NCBI GenBank assembly: GCA_018700255.1 | Contig: JABISU010000083.1 | Span: 1 to 7,055, forward strand | Direction: 5' to 3' | Length of the DNA stretch: 7,055 nt | Source of the DNA: Flavobacteriales bacterium | Lineage (GTDB): Bacteria > Bacteroidota > Bacteroidia > Flavobacteriales > UA16 | In this document: positions 1 to 7,055 of the stretch, one piece after another | Layout of the letters: every line of letters starts with the position of its first letter | How positions within the stretch are numbered: the first letter of the stretch is position 1 | The notes under the pieces: model-generated | Seen by the model: only the letters and a program-made list of their open reading frames with translations | Database searches by the model: none | What the model was told of the DNA's origin: nothing | Made by a program: the position numbers and the translations under genes

Positions 1-234
1 ATTTTCATCACACCATGACATTACGCTTTCTGAATCGGCCTCACTATCCGCGCCCCGTAATTTGAAATTTACGTGCGCCACCTCAAATCTAGCCCCAATC
101 TTCAACATTGCATTCACGAGGCACATCGAATCTACACCTCCACTACACGCCACAATTACAAGCGCACCATCTGTAACCCCGCATCCAGAGAGGTCATTTT
201 GAAATCGTGTTTTATAGTGATGTTGTAGGTTCAT
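1..234 (-). CDS. tilS: tRNA(Ile)-lysidine synthase TilS, N-terminal part (cut by window edge)
   Basis: Only the first 78 codons are present; the gene continues past the left edge. TilS attaches lysine to C34 of the CAU-anticodon tRNA(Ile) using ATP, so that it reads AUA rather than AUG; it is cytoplasmic and usually essential. What is seen: the N-type PP-loop ATP-pyrophosphatase motif SGGVDS at residues 31-36, inside VACSGGVDSMCL, and the second family signature HVNFKLRGADSEADSESV at residues 54-71, equivalent to the usual HVNHGLRG..SDADAEFV. The ATG at 232-234 is the first start after an in-frame TGA at 244-246, and it places the PP-loop at a normal distance from the N-terminus. No Shine-Dalgarno sequence is visible. 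It lies 43 bases after pabB on the same strand, so co-transcription is likely. The C-terminal tRNA-binding domains lie outside the window. The family call is firm. Confidence 0.93.
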   Translation of the reverse strand, partial: MNLQHHYKTRFQNDLSGCGVTDGALVIVACSGGVDSMCLVNAMLKIGARFEVAHVNFKLRGADSEADSESVMSWCDEN

Positions 235-277
235 ATTGAATCTTCAAATTAGGTCGAATATACAAAGCTATGAGGAA

Positions 278-1513
278 TTAATAATTTACAGTTTTAAAGA
301 TAGCATCGGCTTTTAGAAGGCATTCTTGGTATTCTAGCTCGGGATCGCTCAAGGAAGTAATAGCTCCTCCAACATTAGACATCAAAATCTTCGAAATAGA
401 GTTGTGATATAGGGATCTGATGAGAACGTTAAAATCAAAATTACCAGAGGGTGAGATGTAACCTATCGATCCGGAATACGCCCCCCTGCCTTCGAGTTCA
501 AGGCGGTCTATGTGTTTCATGGCGGATATTTTTGGTGCACCCGTCATAGATCCCATGGGAAAGGTGGCACGAAGGATGTCAGAAAGTCCTTTTTCTGGAG
601 AAATGCTGCATTCTATGGTGGAAACCATTTGATGTACAGTCTCTAAAGAATAAATGCTGCAAAGATCTGTAACTTCTACAGTCGCTTTTTCAGCGACACG
701 ACTGAGGTCGTTTCGAACGAGATCGACAATCATAACGTTTTCGGCTCGTTCCTTTTCACTACTCTGAAGAGCGTGGGCAAGGGCTTTATCTTCTTCTGGT
801 GAGCCACCTCTACGGACTGTCCCTTTTATGGGTTGAGAGATGAGTCGCCCTGCTTCTTTCTTTAAAAATCTCTCCGGGCTTCCGCTCATAATTCGGTATG
901 GCCCACATTGTAAGTATGCGCTGAAGGGGGCTTGGGTTAGCTTTTGTAATCGACTGAAAAGGGGCCAGCTCTTATTTGAAGCGGCTTGGCCTTTGAGGGG
1001 CATGCAAAGGTTTAGTTCGTACACGTCGCCTTGTTGGATAAGTCGTTTCACCTCATCTAACGCTTTTAGATATTGAGTTTTACCCCAAGACCAAACCATT
1101 TCTCCTTGAATGCCCTCCTGAACTTTACTCTCCCTTTTAATTGACTCAAGAGCTCTTATCATTCGAGGGTCGTCGTCGTCACCACTTAAAATTTCTACAG
1201 ACGAATCGGAAAATCTAATTACGATTTCAGGTTCCCACCAAGCAACGACGGGATGGCCTAGAGGGCTTGGGTTGCGAGTTTCAAGATGCTCGATCTCGTT
1301 TTTCAGATCATAACCAAGCCAACCGAAAGTCCAAGCATTACCCAATTTACTAAAAGCCTCTAGGGTCTCTAGAATACCGGGCTTAGGTTTTTCGAAAATA
1401 AGCTCACGTTTTGAACCAAGACCTAAGTAGCAAAAGGCGTTTGGATTTGGGTCAAAAAGTAGTACAACGTGAGATTCACTTTCACAGAGGGAATTTAAAT
1501 CAGGAACGTGCAC
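278..1513 (-). CDS. pabB: Aminodeoxychorismate synthase component I (PabB)
   Basis: This 411-residue chorismate-utilising enzyme should convert chorismate plus ammonia to 4-amino-4-deoxychorismate, the precursor of p-aminobenzoate and folate, with a glutaminase partner (PabA) that is not in this window. The C-terminal chorismate-binding domain spans about residues 143-408: GDVYELNLC (162-170), SGSPERF (210-216), PIKGT (228-232), ENVMIVDLVRNDLSRV (258-273), TFPMGSMTGAPK (317-328), YSGSIGY (346-352) and the SDPELEYQE end motif (389-397). Lys230 in PIKGT is the residue known in PabB to act as nucleophile; TrpE has PIAGT there, so PabB is favoured over anthranilate synthase. The N-terminal domain is short. 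The start is GTG at 1511-1513: a TAA lies directly upstream in frame and no ATG occurs until residue 118. The gene starts 14 bases after the lpdA stop, with no Shine-Dalgarno sequence. No fused glutaminase or lyase domain is present. Confidence 0.9.
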   Translation of the reverse strand: MHVPDLNSLCESESHVVLLFDPNPNAFCYLGLGSKRELIFEKPKPGILETLEAFSKLGNAWTFGWLGYDLKNEIEHLETRNPSPLGHPVVAWWEPEIVIRFSDSSVEILSGDDDDPRMIRALESIKRESKVQEGIQGEMVWSWGKTQYLKALDEVKRLIQQGDVYELNLCMPLKGQAASNKSWPLFSRLQKLTQAPFSAYLQCGPYRIMSGSPERFLKKEAGRLISQPIKGTVRRGGSPEEDKALAHALQSSEKERAENVMIVDLVRNDLSRVAEKATVEVTDLCSIYSLETVHQMVSTIECSISPEKGLSDILRATFPMGSMTGAPKISAMKHIDRLELEGRGAYSGSIGYISPSGNFDFNVLIRSLYHNSISKILMSNVGGAITSLSDPELEYQECLLKADAIFKTVNY

Positions 1514-1527
1514 TTAGGAATGATCTA

Positions 1528-2931
1528 TTAAATATGAAGTGCTCTATCGCCAGTAGCTGCAAGAGCGGCTTCCTTAAAAGCTTCGGTGAATGTAGGGTGG
1601 GCGTGACTCATTCGTGAGATATCTTCGGCGGAAGCCCGAAATTCCATTGCAACGACAGCTTCGGCGATCATATCGGCGGCACGAGGGCCAATCATATGAA
1701 CCCCTAGAATTTCATCAGTCTCTGCATGAGCTAAGACTTTGACTTGTCCGTCAGTATCCATACTCGCACGAGCACGTCCGCTGGCTTTAAATGGGAAAGA
1801 TCCAACCTTATAATTCACGTTATCGGCTTTTAAATTCTCTTCGGAACGGCCTACAGATGCAACTTCAGGCCAAGTGTAAACAACTCCTGGGATTAGGTTG
1901 TAGTCTATGTGTGGATTTTCACCGTTAATAGTTTCTGCTACAAAGACACCCTCCTCTTCGGCCTTGTGAGCGAGCATTGCGCCTTTAATAACGTCTCCAA
2001 TAGCATAGATGTGGGGTTGAGATGTGCGAAGATTTCCATCTACTGGAATCATTCCGCGCTCGTCAGTATAGATACCGACGGCTTCGAGGTTGAGACCATC
2101 AGTAAACGGTTTGCGTCCAACACTGACAAGGCAGTATTCCGCTTTAAAAGTTAGTTCTTCGCCTTTTTTATTATCAGCCTTAACTGTGACGCTCCGCCCT
2201 GCGGCTTTAACCTCTTTTACTCCGGCTTTAAGATGAAATTTCATCCCTAGTTTTTTCAAAGATCGAAGTAGATCTTTTCCGAGAGTTCTATCCATATTAG
2301 GAATTAACGCATCCATATATTCGATCACAGTAACTTCCGTTCCGAGACGAGCATATACAGACCCCAGCTCTAACCCGATAACACCCCCCCCTATGACAAT
2401 TAGGGATTTAGGGAGTTTGGCAAGAGAAAGAGCTTCAGTAGAAGTGATGACACGCTTTTTATCAATTTCGATAAATGGTAGGGAGCTAGGCTTAGAGCCA
2501 GTAGCAATAATCACGTTTTTCGCACCGAGATGGTACGTATCACCTTTCGAAGGTGTTACAGAAACGGAGTGAGAATCTACGAAGGCTCCAAGGCCGTGAT
2601 GAACGTCGATATTGTTCTTTTTCATTAGGAAGTCAATGCCGGCAGTAGTAGCACCTACAACTTCATTCTTACGACTTACCATTTGTGGGAAATCGAGAGA
2701 TAATGAACCTACTCCGATGCCATGAGCAGCGAATTGTTCTTTTGCAAGGTGATAATGTTCAGAACTGTCGAGTAGAGCTTTCGAAGGTATACAACCTACG
2801 TTGAGGCAGGTTCCACCTAAGGTTGAGAACTTCTCGATAATAGCAGTTTTATTGCCAAGTTGGGCAGAACGGATAGCTGCTACGTAGCCTCCAGGACCAC
2901 TTCCGATAACGATTGCGTCGTACGATTCCAT
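1528..2931 (-). CDS. lpdA: Dihydrolipoyl dehydrogenase (E3 of 2-oxoacid dehydrogenase complexes)
   Basis: This 467-residue flavoprotein reoxidises dihydrolipoamide on the E2 subunits of pyruvate and 2-oxoglutarate dehydrogenases, and possibly glycine cleavage H protein, passing electrons via FAD to NAD+. Seen in order: FAD-binding GSGPGG at 10-15; redox-active disulfide C42/C47 in GGTCLNVGCIPSKAL; ATGSKP at 143-148; NAD-binding VIGGGVIGLELG at 179-190; second FAD contact YAIGDV at 309-314; and the dimerisation-domain catalytic pair H445/E450 in HAHPTFTEA. Length matches the family. I chose the ATG at 2929-2931 because MESYDAIVIGSGPGGY is the usual family N-terminus; the same frame stays open to another ATG at 3007-3009, which would add 26 residues resembling no known Lpd leader. 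The gene ends in tandem stops TAA TAG (1525-1530). It is first in the leftward string with pabB and tilS, with no E1 or E2 gene beside it. The NAD motif is encoded through an 8-G run (see findings). Confidence 0.96.
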   Translation of the reverse strand: MESYDAIVIGSGPGGYVAAIRSAQLGNKTAIIEKFSTLGGTCLNVGCIPSKALLDSSEHYHLAKEQFAAHGIGVGSLSLDFPQMVSRKNEVVGATTAGIDFLMKKNNIDVHHGLGAFVDSHSVSVTPSKGDTYHLGAKNVIIATGSKPSSLPFIEIDKKRVITSTEALSLAKLPKSLIVIGGGVIGLELGSVYARLGTEVTVIEYMDALIPNMDRTLGKDLLRSLKKLGMKFHLKAGVKEVKAAGRSVTVKADNKKGEELTFKAEYCLVSVGRKPFTDGLNLEAVGIYTDERGMIPVDGNLRTSQPHIYAIGDVIKGAMLAHKAEEEGVFVAETINGENPHIDYNLIPGVVYTWPEVASVGRSEENLKADNVNYKVGSFPFKASGRARASMDTDGQVKVLAHAETDEILGVHMIGPRAADMIAEAVVAMEFRASAEDISRMSHAHPTFTEAFKEAALAATGDRALHI

Positions 2932-3009
2932 AACAGTTGCAAAATTAGATGCAATTAGGTGCCAAAGGTAGCCAACTCTTGCCCGCTCTGTCGTTTCTTT
3001 GTCGGGCAT
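2932..3009. promoter_or_regulatory. Divergent intergenic control region between lpdA and the RND exporter gene
   Basis: These 78 bases separate two divergent start codons, so they must hold the promoters of both strings unless longer starts are used. On the minus strand there are two exact matches to the Bacteroidota -7 consensus TAnnTTTG: TACCTTTG at 2963-2970, which would give lpdA a leader of roughly 25 bases, and TAATTTTG at 2940-2947, which would be nearly leaderless. The second has a TTTG at 2963-2966 as a possible -33 box, but the 15-base gap is short. On the plus strand only TTTCTTTG at 2994-3001 comes close, one mismatch from consensus, with no well-spaced -33 box. A 6-base inverted repeat, TGCCCG (2980-2985) and CGGGCA (3003-3008), sits just before the exporter start. 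The location is well supported; the individual boxes are guesses. Confidence 0.4.
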
Positions 3010-5520
3010 ATGTGGTCAAAAATAGCTTCAATTATATTGCGCTACCGTTTTGCGGTGCTTATCTCTCTTGGTGGTATGACCGTTTTTATGGCGACTTACA
3101 TCCCGAAACTTAGACTTGTCTATGAGTTCGGAGGGTTGTTACCAGAGGATGATTCCACATACATCGACCACATTAAGTTTCTAGAGCATTTTGGGGCAGA
3201 TGGAAATTTACTCGTTCTCGGAATTGATGACACTAAGATTTTTGATGCAGAAGGCTTCCAGGATTGGTATGATCTTGCTGAAGACATACGTGATGTGAGA
3301 GTTGTAGTTGACGGAGTAGAGACTCAAATTATCGACTCAGTTTTCAGTGTTAATCAAACTTTTACAGTTGAGAAGGATACTTCTGATGCGACTTTTAGAG
3401 TCGTTCCTTTGGCGCCTGATTTAACCAGAGGTGGTCCCGCTTTAAGCCAAGAAAGGGTAGATGAAATATACTCTCAAGTGAGGAACTTGCCATTCTATGA
3501 TGGAGTACTTTTCTCTAAAAAGTCAGATGCGACACTGATGATGGTCTTTATCGACCCAGTACTTTTCAACTCTGAAGATAGAGGGACTGTAGTTGAGGAT
3601 ATTACAGCTCTTGCAGATAAATGGAGCGAGGAAACAGGGATGAAAGTCTACATTAGTGGACTTCCCTTTGTTAGAATCCAAATGACGAGAAAAGTCAAAG
3701 GCGAGATAGGTTGGTTTATTGCTGCAGCGCTTTTAGTTACGTTCTTGCTCTTACTTATTTTCTTTAGGAACTTTATTACGGCGCTGGTTTGTTTGAGTGT
3801 AGTGTCGATAGGTGTTGTTTGGTCTACTGCATCGATAGCATTATTCAACTTCCCCATCACACTTCTTATGTCTCTTATCCCTCCTTTGATTATCGTTATT
3901 GGAGTGCCGAATTGTATATATCTGGTGAATAAATATCATGCGGAATTCAAGAAGCATGGGAATAAGGCGATGGCTTTACAAAGGATGATTACAAAGGTGG
4001 GGAATGCGACACTACTTACGAACATCACGACTGCATTGGGTTTTGCGACTTTTATGTTCACTGAGAGCAGCATATTGAAGGAATTCGGAACTATCGCGGC
4101 TCTTAATATTTTAGCGGTTTTCGTGATTTCCATAACTTTAATCCCAACTCTTCTTACTCTTATACCTTCTCCAGCTGAACGCCAAACTTCCCATCTAGAT
4201 CGCAAATGGGTTTTCAAAGTCGTACAGATATTTATACATCTCGTTCAAGACAGAAGACGACTTGTGTATCTCTTAACTGTTACCGTTTTAGGACTTTCCA
4301 TTGCTGGGATGGTGCAGATGAAGACGACGGGAAATATCGTTGATGACCTCCCAGACAATGGTAGAGTCCAGACTGATTTGGCTTGGATTGAGGAGAATTT
4401 TAATGGGGTAATGCCCTTTGAAATGCTTATTGATTCTGGGGAAGAGGGAGAAGCATTGTCACTTGACAACCTTAAGAAGATAGAACGTATGCAGAACTTG
4501 CTTGCGGAATATCCTGAGTTTAGCAGAAGTATGTCTGCTGTAGATGCTACTAAATTTGCTATGCAGGCTTTAAATAATGGCAAGCGAGCGGGTTACCGCC
4601 TTCCGATTTCTAGCAGAGAGAAGATGACGCTACGCTCATATACTCGTAGAACGGAGAAGAAAGCTCAAGAAATCGAGAACGCCTCTAGTGTTTTAAGGAA
4701 TTTCCTCGATTCATCTAAAACTATTACCCGTATTTCTGCTCAAATTGCCGATATCGGCACACTTGAAATGGATGCCTTAATGGAAGATTTACGTCCTCGT
4801 ATGGACTCGATATTCCCCAAAGCTAAGTTCGACTTGACTTTGACCGGTACGAGTATTGTATTACTTGAGGGGACTCACTATCTCATAAAAAACCTAGCAA
4901 TCAGTATTTCCCTCGCTATCATTCTTATAGCCCTTTTAATGGCGCTTCTATTTACCTCGGTCCGAATGGTGTTTATTGCTCTGCTTCCTAATATCATGCC
5001 CCTGCTATTTACTGCCGGAGTAATGGGTTGGACGGGCATTCCGATAAAGCCATCTACCATTCTAGTGTTCTCTATCGCCTTCGGAATTTCGGTTGATGAT
5101 ACCATTCACTTCCTTGCCAAATACAGGCAAGAACTAACTCGCTTAGACTGGAATATCAAGAGAGCGGTAATCCTCGCAGTTGAAGAAACAGGAGTTAGCA
5201 TGATGTATACTTCTATAGTTCTCTTTTGTGGGTTTATGATGTTCTCAATGTCTGAATTCGATGGTACTCGCTCGCTAGGAATCCTTGTAAGTGTAACTCT
5301 TTTTGTAGCTATGTTCGCTAACCTCATCCTCCTCCCGTCCTTATTACTTAGTTTCGAGAAGTTCGTTACCACGAAATCCTTCCAAGAGCCTATGATGGAG
5401 TTAATCGACGAGGAGAATGATATTGAACTTGAGGAATTAAAGGTACAATTAGGGCTCACTCCAGGTAAAGGTGAGGAGTCGCATGAAGATTTAGTAAAAC
5501 GCCGTAAATTAGACTCATGA
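3010..5520 (+). CDS. RND/MMPL-superfamily membrane exporter (COG1033-type)
   Basis: A protein of 836 residues, expected in the inner membrane as a proton-driven exporter. The duplicated RND layout is visible: TM1 (about 11-31), a large extracytoplasmic loop (32-230), five helices (about 232-252, 256-278, 282-305, 333-351, 357-385), then TM7 (417-435), a second loop (436-625) and helices at about 626-648, 651-673, 680-700, 726-748 and 753-780. TM10 ends in the family signature [15 protein letters not shown], with acidic pair D696/D697; the equivalent point in the first half reads [13 protein letters not shown], without acids. A charged 55-residue cytoplasmic tail follows. The substrate is unknown; relatives include hopanoid-type HpnN, MmpL lipid exporters and uncharacterised Bacteroidota proteins. 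No periplasmic adaptor or outer-membrane channel gene is nearby, which fits the HAE3-like group rather than AcrB types. The start at 3010 puts TM1 near the N-terminus; an upstream in-frame ATG at 2959 adds 17 unlikely residues. The stop overlaps rfbA. Confidence 0.9.
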   Translation: MWSKIASIILRYRFAVLISLGGMTVFMATYIPKLRLVYEFGGLLPEDDSTYIDHIKFLEHFGADGNLLVLGIDDTKIFDAEGFQDWYDLAEDIRDVRVVVDGVETQIIDSVFSVNQTFTVEKDTSDATFRVVPLAPDLTRGGPALSQERVDEIYSQVRNLPFYDGVLFSKKSDATLMMVFIDPVLFNSEDRGTVVEDITALADKWSEETGMKVYISGLPFVRIQMTRKVKGEIGWFIAAALLVTFLLLLIFFRNFITALVCLSVVSIGVVWSTASIALFNFPITLLMSLIPPLIIVIGVPNCIYLVNKYHAEFKKHGNKAMALQRMITKVGNATLLTNITTALGFATFMFTESSILKEFGTIAALNILAVFVISITLIPTLLTLIPSPAERQTSHLDRKWVFKVVQIFIHLVQDRRRLVYLLTVTVLGLSIAGMVQMKTTGNIVDDLPDNGRVQTDLAWIEENFNGVMPFEMLIDSGEEGEALSLDNLKKIERMQNLLAEYPEFSRSMSAVDATKFAMQALNNGKRAGYRLPISSREKMTLRSYTRRTEKKAQEIENASSVLRNFLDSSKTITRISAQIADIGTLEMDALMEDLRPRMDSIFPKAKFDLTLTGTSIVLLEGTHYLIKNLAISISLAIILIALLMALLFTSVRMVFIALLPNIMPLLFTAGVMGWTGIPIKPSTILVFSIAFGISVDDTIHFLAKYRQELTRLDWNIKRAVILAVEETGVSMMYTSIVLFCGFMMFSMSEFDGTRSLGILVSVTLFVAMFANLILLPSLLLSFEKFVTTKSFQEPMMELIDEENDIELEELKVQLGLTPGKGEESHEDLVKRRKLDS

Positions 5521-6389
5521 AAGGGATCATTTTAGCTGGAGGAAGCGGCACTCGACTTTGGCCACTTACGAAAGCAGTGAGTAAACAGCTCATGCCTGTC
5601 TTCGATAAACCTATGATTTACTACCCTATTTCGACGCTTATGTTAGCCGGGATAAGAGAAATTTTAATAATTACGACCCCTGAAGATTCAGATGCTTTTA
5701 AAAAGCTTTTGGGTGATGGGCGTCAGCTAGGATGCACTTTCGAGTACGCTGTGCAGGAAGTTCCTAACGGTCTCGCTCAAGCATTTGTGATAGGCGATGA
5801 ATTTATAGGGGATAGCAATGTAGCGCTAGTTTTAGGAGACAATATCTTCCATGGAAATCATTTTGGACGCCAAATGCGCTCCAATATTTCCACAGACGGC
5901 GCTCTCATATACGCTTACTATGTTCGTGACCCCGAGAGGTACGGAGTGATAGATTTCGATGAGGAAGGCAATGCTATAAGCTTGGAGGAGAAACCCACTA
6001 ATCCTAAATCTAATTTCGCTATTCCAGGCCTATATTTCTACGATAATAACGTTGTAGAGATTGCAAAAAAGCTCAAGCCAAGCGCTCGTGGAGAGTATGA
6101 GATTACAGATATAAACAAAGCATATTTAGAACGAGGTAAACTCAAGGTCAGTAAGCTCAATAGGAATATGGCCTGGTTAGATACAGGAACACACGAAAGT
6201 CTTCACGCAGCCTCGCAATACGTCCAGGTAGTAGAACAAAGACAAGGTCTTAAAATCGGCTGCATCGAAGAAGTTGCATGGAGAATGGGCTACATAAGCG
6301 ATTCTGAATTGAAGGAGCTCGCAGACCCACTACGCAAAAGCGGATATGGAGATTACCTGCTTGCTCAAATAGCAAAAAAGTCCAGATAA
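5517..6389 (+). CDS. rfbA: Glucose-1-phosphate thymidylyltransferase (RmlA/RfbA)
   Basis: A 290-residue cytoplasmic enzyme joining dTTP and glucose-1-phosphate to give dTDP-glucose and pyrophosphate, the first step towards dTDP-L-rhamnose and other dTDP-deoxysugars. Seen: the nucleotide-binding signature [12 protein letters not shown] at 7-18, Lys23 in [18 protein letters not shown] at 80-90, LGDNIFHG at 106-113 with metal-binding D108, DPERYGV (138-144), SLEEKP (155-160), GLYFYDN (171-177), EITDIN (195-200) and LDTGTHESL (221-229) with D222. Length and full-length match to short RmlA proteins are normal; the C-terminus carries the usual [18 protein letters not shown] allosteric-site region. 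Its ATG overlaps the exporter TGA as ATGA, implying translational coupling, and no Shine-Dalgarno sequence is needed or seen. rfbB, rfbC and rfbD are not in this window, so this copy lies apart from a classical rml cluster, at least on the visible side. Nucleotide choice (dTTP) is inferred from family similarity. Confidence 0.95.
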   Translation: MKGIILAGGSGTRLWPLTKAVSKQLMPVFDKPMIYYPISTLMLAGIREILIITTPEDSDAFKKLLGDGRQLGCTFEYAVQEVPNGLAQAFVIGDEFIGDSNVALVLGDNIFHGNHFGRQMRSNISTDGALIYAYYVRDPERYGVIDFDEEGNAISLEEKPTNPKSNFAIPGLYFYDNNVVEIAKKLKPSARGEYEITDINKAYLERGKLKVSKLNRNMAWLDTGTHESLHAASQYVQVVEQRQGLKIGCIEEVAWRMGYISDSELKELADPLRKSGYGDYLLAQIAKKSR

Positions 6390-6404
6390 ATGAAGGAGAA
6401 ATAG
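6390..6404 (+). other. Four-codon minicistron (MKEK) between rfbA and the prenyl synthase gene
   Basis: Directly after the rfbA TAA comes ATG AAG GAG AAA TAG. The Shine-Dalgarno element of the next gene lies inside this tiny frame, and the stop ends one base before the ATG at 6406. It may only be a by-product of the AAGGAG sequence, or it may help terminated ribosomes re-initiate on the next gene. No function is shown by the sequence. Confidence 0.2.
6393..6398 (+). promoter_or_regulatory. Strong Shine-Dalgarno sequence (AAGGAG) for the prenyl synthase gene
   Basis: AAGGAG lies 7 bases before the ATG at 6406-6408, an ideal spacing, and fixes that start. None of the other five gene starts in the window has a comparable site, so this gene may be translated with a different efficiency from its operon partners. 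Confidence 0.8.
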
Positions 6405-6405
6405 G

Positions 6406-7055
6406 ATGTCAACATTAACCCTTTATGAAAAATTTAATGCGGGACTTAATAAGTTTCTATCTGAATTTCCATCCGACGGACTTTACGCACCGATTCACTA
6501 TCTGTTAAATATTCACGGGAAACGTATTAGACCACTTTTAGCTCTTTCTGTTTGTGAAGCTGAGGGCTCTTCGATTGAAAAAGCTATGCCAGCAGCGATC
6601 GCAGTTGAGTTGTTTCACAACTTCACTCTTATGCACGACGATATTATGGATAAAGCTCCCCTTAGGAGAGGGCAATTGACGGTGCACAAAGTTTATGGTG
6701 AAGACGCGGCTATTTTGAGCGGTGACGCGATGTTTGCTCTGGCAAGTATTTCACTGGAAGACGTTAACGAAAGTGATCTTCTCGAAATATTAAAGATCTA
6801 CAATAGAACATCTCGTGAAGTTTGCGAAGGCCAGCAATTGGATATGGAGTACGAGAAATTGAACGATGTAACGATAGAACAATATCTTGAGATGATTCGT
6901 CTAAAAACCTCAGTTTTATTGGCTTGTTCATGCGCGATGGGGGCTATTTCTGCGGGTGCTTCTAAGGACAGGGTTGAGCTTTGGTATAAGTTTGGAGAAC
7001 AAACAGGCCTTGCATTCCAAATCCAAGACGATCTTCTAGACACTTTCGGCAATTC
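6406..7055 (+). CDS. All-trans polyprenyl diphosphate synthase, N-terminal two thirds (cut by window edge)
   Basis: 216 complete codons are present and the frame stays open to the right edge; the family is usually about 300-350 residues, so roughly the last third is missing. The enzyme condenses isopentenyl diphosphate with allylic diphosphates to make linear isoprenoid chains for quinones, carotenoids or other lipids. Seen: GKRIRP at 38-43, the first aspartate-rich motif HDDIMD with D78, D79 and D82 followed by APLRRGQLTVH, the basic KTS contact at 167-169 in RLKTSVL, and the second aspartate-rich motif QIQDDLLD with D208, D209 and D212. The first motif is the DDxxD form without the two-residue insertion of bacterial FPP synthases. 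Phe73, five residues before it, is a position known to cap chain length, which suggests a shorter product such as GGPP rather than octaprenyl; this is inference. It lies 16 bases after rfbA, with a strong Shine-Dalgarno sequence. Confidence 0.94.
   Translation, partial: MSTLTLYEKFNAGLNKFLSEFPSDGLYAPIHYLLNIHGKRIRPLLALSVCEAEGSSIEKAMPAAIAVELFHNFTLMHDDIMDKAPLRRGQLTVHKVYGEDAAILSGDAMFALASISLEDVNESDLLEILKIYNRTSREVCEGQQLDMEYEKLNDVTIEQYLEMIRLKTSVLLACSCAMGAISAGASKDRVELWYKFGEQTGLAFQIQDDLLDTFGN

Noticed and set aside
235..277. Separate promoter or terminator between pabB and tilS
   Set aside because: The 43 bases show TTTG and TAATTTG fragments but no properly spaced -33/-7 pair, and no stem followed by a T-run.
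840..1076. Open plus-strand frame of 78 codons opposite pabB
   Set aside because: It lies wholly inside pabB, has no recognisable motif or ribosome binding site, and pabB is clearly the real gene.
278..1513. Anthranilate synthase component I (TrpE) as the identity of pabB
   Set aside because: The active-site motif is PIKGT with Lys230, typical of PabB, not the PIAGT of TrpE, and no other trp genes are nearby.
1909..2154. Open plus-strand frame of 81 codons opposite lpdA
   Set aside because: It is antisense to well-conserved lpdA codons and its composition is unlike a real protein.
3648..5459. Several open minus-strand frames opposite the RND exporter
   Set aside because: All are antisense to the exporter, whose frame shows family motifs throughout; their hydrophobic or Ser/Ile-rich look is a mirror of membrane-helix codons.
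6798..7052. Open minus-strand frame of 84 codons near the right edge
   Set aside because: It is antisense to the prenyl synthase gene, which carries both aspartate-rich motifs in the plus frame.
1..7055. tRNA, rRNA, CRISPR array, insertion sequence, phage or defence genes
   Set aside because: Reading both strands showed no clover-leaf-like gene, spaced repeats, transposase or terminal inverted repeats; the window is filled by six conserved genes.

Overview
The window reads as ordinary chromosomal DNA from a bacterium, most likely a member of the Bacteroidota (perhaps a marine flavobacterial-type lineage). The pointers are protein style (a COG1033-type RND exporter with a [13 protein letters not shown] segment, a stand-alone PabB next to TilS, a TilS with VACSGGVDS), the near absence of Shine-Dalgarno sequences before most genes, and TAnnTTTG-like promoter elements in the divergent gap. 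The assignment is inference: there is no rRNA or other taxonomic marker here.

The layout is two divergent gene strings leaving a 78-base control region (2932-3009). Leftwards (minus strand) run dihydrolipoyl dehydrogenase (lpdA), aminodeoxychorismate synthase component I (pabB, GTG start) and the N-terminal part of tRNA(Ile)-lysidine synthase (tilS, cut by the left edge). Gaps of 14 and 43 bases suggest one transcript. Rightwards (plus strand) run an 836-residue RND/MMPL-family membrane exporter, glucose-1-phosphate thymidylyltransferase (rfbA, overlapping the exporter stop by 4 bases as ATGA) and an all-trans polyprenyl diphosphate synthase (cut by the right edge, 16 bases after rfbA), again looking like one operon.

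The left string is housekeeping: E3 subunit of the 2-oxoacid dehydrogenases, folate precursor synthesis and decoding of AUA codons. The right string joins a lipid-type exporter, a nucleotide-sugar enzyme and an isoprenoid enzyme. Its common theme could be envelope lipids or glycoconjugates, but the sequence does not prove a shared pathway.

Coding density is very high. No RNA genes, insertion sequences, CRISPR arrays or convincing terminators were seen, and no stretch of more than 300 bases lacks a gene. I see no clearly new system. The most noteworthy points are the conserved acidic pair missing from one half of the exporter, the exporter-rfbA-prenyl synthase coupling, an 8-G tract in the NAD-binding motif of lpdA, and a four-codon minicistron carrying the only strong ribosome binding site in the window.
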